Shown piece by piece: positions 61,781 through 64,000 of a DNA stretch of 64,000 nt; position 1 is the stretch's first letter, and each line of letters begins with the position of its first letter. The notes beneath the pieces were generated by a model that saw nothing but the letters and a program-made list of their open reading frames with translations, made no database searches and was not told where the DNA came from. Source of the stretch: Xanthomonas pisi DSM 18956 (lineage in GTDB: Bacteria; Pseudomonadota; Gammaproteobacteria; Xanthomonadales; Xanthomonadaceae); assembly GCF_001010415.1 (NCBI RefSeq), contig NZ_JPLE01000015.1:32813-96812 (forward strand). The letters are read 5' to 3'. A program made the position numbers and the translations under genes.

Positions 61781-61810
61781 CGTGCCACCGCGAGGTGGCA
61801 CGTTTGTTTT
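61781..61810 (+). terminator. Rho-independent terminator of the 61-residue gene
   Basis: CGTGCCACC (61781-61789) pairs perfectly with GGTGGCACG (61794-61802) around GCGA, followed by TTTGTTTT. It lies 78 nt after the stop. Confidence 0.9.
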
Positions 61811-61815
61811 CGGCA

Positions 61816-62700
61816 TCAGTTGCTGTAATCGATACGCACCGAGCCCGAGTGCGACTCCAGTTTGATATCGCCGTTGCCTGCGCCCAGCGTCGCACGCAAG
61901 CTCTTGCCGGGGCCGTACTCCGGCCGTTCGACCCGCCCGGCCACCGAGCGGATGTCGCCGCTGAAGACCTCTGCATTCAGCGCCGCCGACACGTTGCGCG
62001 GCACGCCCAGCGTGATCGTGCCACTGACGCTTTCGGCAGAGATGCTGCCGCCCGGCGCCAGCCCGCTCACCGTCACTGCGGTCGAGCCGGACACGCTTTG
62101 CGAACGCAACTGCGAGACCTGCCCCGCACCGATCCGGATATCGCCGGAGACGGACTCGGCCGACACGACCCCGCTGGCACCGGCTTGCGCGTCGATCTGC
62201 CCGCTGACCGTGCCCAGCGTCACCCGCCCGCTGCTGACCGTGCTGCGCAACGTCCCGCTGATCGTCTCCAGCTGCGCTTCCTTGGCACGCCCGCGTGCCA
62301 CCACGTCGCCACTGACAGACTTGAGCTGCAACCGCGCAAGATCGACCTGATCCACATCCACCGACGCGCTGACCGCATCCACCTGCAGCATGGCGGCACG
62401 CGGTACGCGCAACTCCAGCTGGGCCCCCCTGCCGCTGCGGCTGGTGCGCGGATAGATCACCTCCAGCTGCAACCGGTTCGAACTCGCATCGACCTCCAAC
62501 CGTTGGCCCTCGCCCAAGGTCCCGGTCAGCGCCACCTCGTCGCGGTCCCAACCGCGCACACGGATTTGCCCGGCGATGTTTTCCAGCTCCACGCGCCCGC
62601 CGCGCGCCAAGGGATGACTCTGGTTGACCGCGGTTTGCGCAGCTGCCGGTGCCGCGCACACCGCAGCCAACAGCAACAGGGAAACAGATGCGTAGTGCAT
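61816..62700 (-). CDS. DUF4097 family beta-repeat exported protein
   Basis: A 294-residue protein with a signal peptide (HYASVSLLLLAAVCAAPAAA). The mature part is a run of short beta-repeats of about 20-40 residues, for example VDVDQVDLARLQLKSVSGDV, SAESVSGDIRIGAG and SISAESVSGTITLG, as in DUF4097 (putative adhesin) proteins. These repeats form a right-handed beta-helix-like fold. ATG 62700 is preferred over 62706, because GAGGAG then sits 7 nt away instead of 1. It ends the sigma/anti-sigma unit, 11 nt after the anti-sigma gene, and is probably its target or sensor. Confidence 0.9.
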   Translation of the reverse strand: MHYASVSLLLLAAVCAAPAAAQTAVNQSHPLARGGRVELENIAGQIRVRGWDRDEVALTGTLGEGQRLEVDASSNRLQLEVIYPRTSRSGRGAQLELRVPRAAMLQVDAVSASVDVDQVDLARLQLKSVSGDVVARGRAKEAQLETISGTLRSTVSSGRVTLGTVSGQIDAQAGASGVVSAESVSGDIRIGAGQVSQLRSQSVSGSTAVTVSGLAPGGSISAESVSGTITLGVPRNVSAALNAEVFSGDIRSVAGRVERPEYGPGKSLRATLGAGNGDIKLESHSGSVRIDYSN

Positions 62701-62711
62701 GAGCATGCTCC

Positions 62712-63248
62712 TCAACTGAGAAAGGGTGTCTGGCCCTGGGAGGCAAGACGGGTCAACTGCAGCCGCTTGGCGTAGGTGCGCTGCAGTTGCGATAACAAAA
62801 AGGCCGACTGCGGACTCTGCGCGATGGCAGCGTGGATGGCCTGCGCGCTTTGATCCAGCTCGTCCAGCGCGGGGCGCAAATCGGCCGGCACCTGCTGCAC
62901 CGGAACCTGCGCAATGGCCTGCTGGTATTGCCCGGCCATCGCCTGCGCCTGCGCGACGAGCGCCGGCTGCGCAGGACGCAGCGGCGATGTGTGCTGCCTG
63001 AGACCGGGCACGACCGCGACCACGGCCACCGCCGCTGCCAGTGCTACCCCGAGCACCGGCATCGCCCAGGAACGGCGGCGCGGCCGGCGCGCCGCCACAG
63101 TGGCGTGCGGCACCAATCCCGGCGCGATGCGCTCCCATACCTGCGCAGGCGGCTGCCGCTGCTGCGGCAACGCCTGCAAGCGCGCACGCAGCGCAGCGTC
63201 TTGCGCCGTGGACTCGGCGTCGATGCGATCAGGGGGATCGGGGGTCAT
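62712..63248 (-). CDS. Putative membrane anti-sigma factor
   Basis: A 178-residue protein with one membrane helix near residues 62-80 (AMPVLGVALAAAVAVVAVV). The N-terminal cytoplasmic part (ALRARLQALPQQRQPPAQVW) precedes it, and a helical C-terminal region rich in Gln/Ala (PALVAQAQAMAGQYQQAIAQ) follows. The start overlaps the sigma factor stop (ATGA), the normal arrangement of an anti-sigma gene. There is no zinc-binding motif. The anti-sigma call rests on context and topology, not sequence similarity. Confidence 0.7.
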   Translation of the reverse strand: MTPDPPDRIDAESTAQDAALRARLQALPQQRQPPAQVWERIAPGLVPHATVAARRPRRRSWAMPVLGVALAAAVAVVAVVPGLRQHTSPLRPAQPALVAQAQAMAGQYQQAIAQVPVQQVPADLRPALDELDQSAQAIHAAIAQSPQSAFLLSQLQRTYAKRLQLTRLASQGQTPFLS

Positions 63249-63829
63249 GCGTGTTCTCCAAGCCGGGCGCGCAGCAGACCGCGCGCGCGATGCAGTTGTG
63301 CCTTCGAACTACCCACTGCCATCTGCAGTTGGTCGGCAATTTCCTGGTGCTTCCAGCCCTCGATATCGTGCAGCACCAGCACCGCCCGGGCACGTGGCGG
63401 CAGGGTTTCCAGGGCACGTTCCAGATCCATCCGGATCGACTGACAACCCGCGCCATCGGGAACTGCCGCGAGAAATTCGTCAGCGTCGTCACTGGCGCGA
63501 TCGCCAGACGCCGAGCGCGCGCGCAGTTCCATCAATGCGGTATTGACGGCAAGCCGATGCAACCAGGTGCCCAACGCGCTCTGGAAGCGGAACTGCGGCA
63601 ACGCCTTCCACGCGGCGATGAAGGTGTCCTGCAGGACGTCATCGGCGCGCGCGGCATTCCCGCCGCACAGGCGCCACACCAGCGCATACAGCCGTGGCGA
63701 ATGGCGGCGATAGATCGTCTCATACGCTGCGCGTTCGCCAGCGGCTGCCGCACGCGCCAACGCCGCGTCGTCGCGGTCGGCGGGAGTGGCGCAAGGCAGG
63801 GCGTCGATGGGCACGGAGGTGTCGAGCAT
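63245..63829 (-). CDS. ECF RNA polymerase sigma factor
   Basis: A 194-residue ECF sigma factor. Region 2 includes YETIYRRHSPRLYALVWRLC, ADDVLQDTFIAAWKALPQFR and LGTWLHRLAVNTALMELR; region 4 includes LPPRARAVLVLHDIEGWKHQ and EIADQLQMAVGSSKAQLHRA. It heads a three-gene unit with the anti-sigma and DUF4097 genes. Upstream lies the large palindrome at the window end. I found no clear autoregulatory promoter. Confidence 0.95.
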   Translation of the reverse strand: MLDTSVPIDALPCATPADRDDAALARAAAAGERAAYETIYRRHSPRLYALVWRLCGGNAARADDVLQDTFIAAWKALPQFRFQSALGTWLHRLAVNTALMELRARSASGDRASDDADEFLAAVPDGAGCQSIRMDLERALETLPPRARAVLVLHDIEGWKHQEIADQLQMAVGSSKAQLHRARGLLRARLGEHA

Positions 63830-63894
63830 AGCCAGTTGGATGCGCCGGGCAACGGAAAGGTTTAGAGCGTGTTATGCACGTTGAGATGAGATGC

Positions 63895-63993
63895 GTTGGC
63901 CGTCAGCGGTGCGGAGCGGGTGCTGCGTGGCGCCGGCTTGGCTGGCGCCAAGGCAAGCCGCGCGGCGCCCGCTCCGTGCCGCTGACGGCCAAC
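63895..63993. repeat. 99-bp imperfect palindrome
   Basis: The arm starting GTTGGCCGTCAGCGG (63895) is complementary to the arm ending CCGCTGACGGCCAAC (63993), with CGGAGCGGG/CCCGCTCCG and GGCGCC repeats inside, and only a few mismatches over about 45 nt. The whole element can form one long hairpin. It lies upstream of the ECF sigma gene at 63829, near the edge of the window. Confidence 0.8.
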
Positions 63994-64000
63994 CCTCCGG

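Noticed and set aside
62473..62490. tRNA-like GGTTCGAACTC stretch
   Set aside because: It lies inside the DUF4097 coding frame and no cloverleaf partner segments are present.

Overview
This 64 kb window is a piece of chromosome from a plant-associated gammaproteobacterium, almost certainly Xanthomonas. The support is the high G+C content, the order lpxA-lpxB-rnhB-dnaE-accA, and many short intergenic inverted repeats of the GGGATTCGGGATT / CCAATCCCCAATC type. Metabolic and envelope genes of xanthomonad type also fit: S-methylmethionine use, OYE/MFS pair, MprF/AcvB and ABC/M1 fusion. I found no rRNA or tRNA gene, prophage, insertion sequence or CRISPR array. It looks like core and soft-core chromosome with repeat-filled spacers.

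Layout. 1-9.2 kb: end of the lipid A operon (lpxA partial, lpxB, rnhB), dnaE, accA, a TPR membrane protein and hemJ. 9.2-15.1 kb: a methyltransferase, intracellular PHA depolymerase with a strong terminator, a PadR/HAAS-domain pair and an outer-membrane alginate-export family protein. 16-23.8 kb: DUF502, queuosine-precursor transporter, a DUF885 peptidase-like protein, an APH(3')-like kinase, mmuP-mmuM and a VOC protein. 24-31.7 kb: an ABC ATPase plus ABC permease/M1 peptidase fusion, DUF2147 and metG. 31.7-32.3 kb: 180-bp tandem repeats. 32.3-34.9 kb: HAD phosphatase, RnfB-like ferredoxin and small envelope proteins. 34.9-43.5 kb: ECF sigma and anti-sigma, then a tightly packed seven-gene lipid-modification operon. 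43.8-49.6 kb: RidA, DUF998, and mprF convergent with acvB. 49.7-61.7 kb: small housekeeping and stress genes (HD hydrolase, thpR, PA2169-type bundle, MFS/OYE, L,D-transpeptidase, lipoprotein, phnA, CDF, FKBP, yegD). 61.8-64 kb: a second ECF sigma/anti-sigma pair with a DUF4097 protein, and a large palindrome at the end.

The most coherent system is 34.9-43.5 kb. An ECF sigma factor and its RskA-like antagonist precede an acyl desaturase, an FAD oxidoreductase, DUF1365, two different cyclopropane-synthase-type methyltransferases and two small membrane proteins. Five of the six junctions overlap or lie within 3 nt. I infer a stress-controlled pathway that desaturates, methylates and possibly oxidises phospholipid acyl chains in place. 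A second lipid theme is mprF (aminoacyl-phosphatidylglycerol synthase/flippase) facing acvB, whose relatives hydrolyse lysyl-phosphatidylglycerol.
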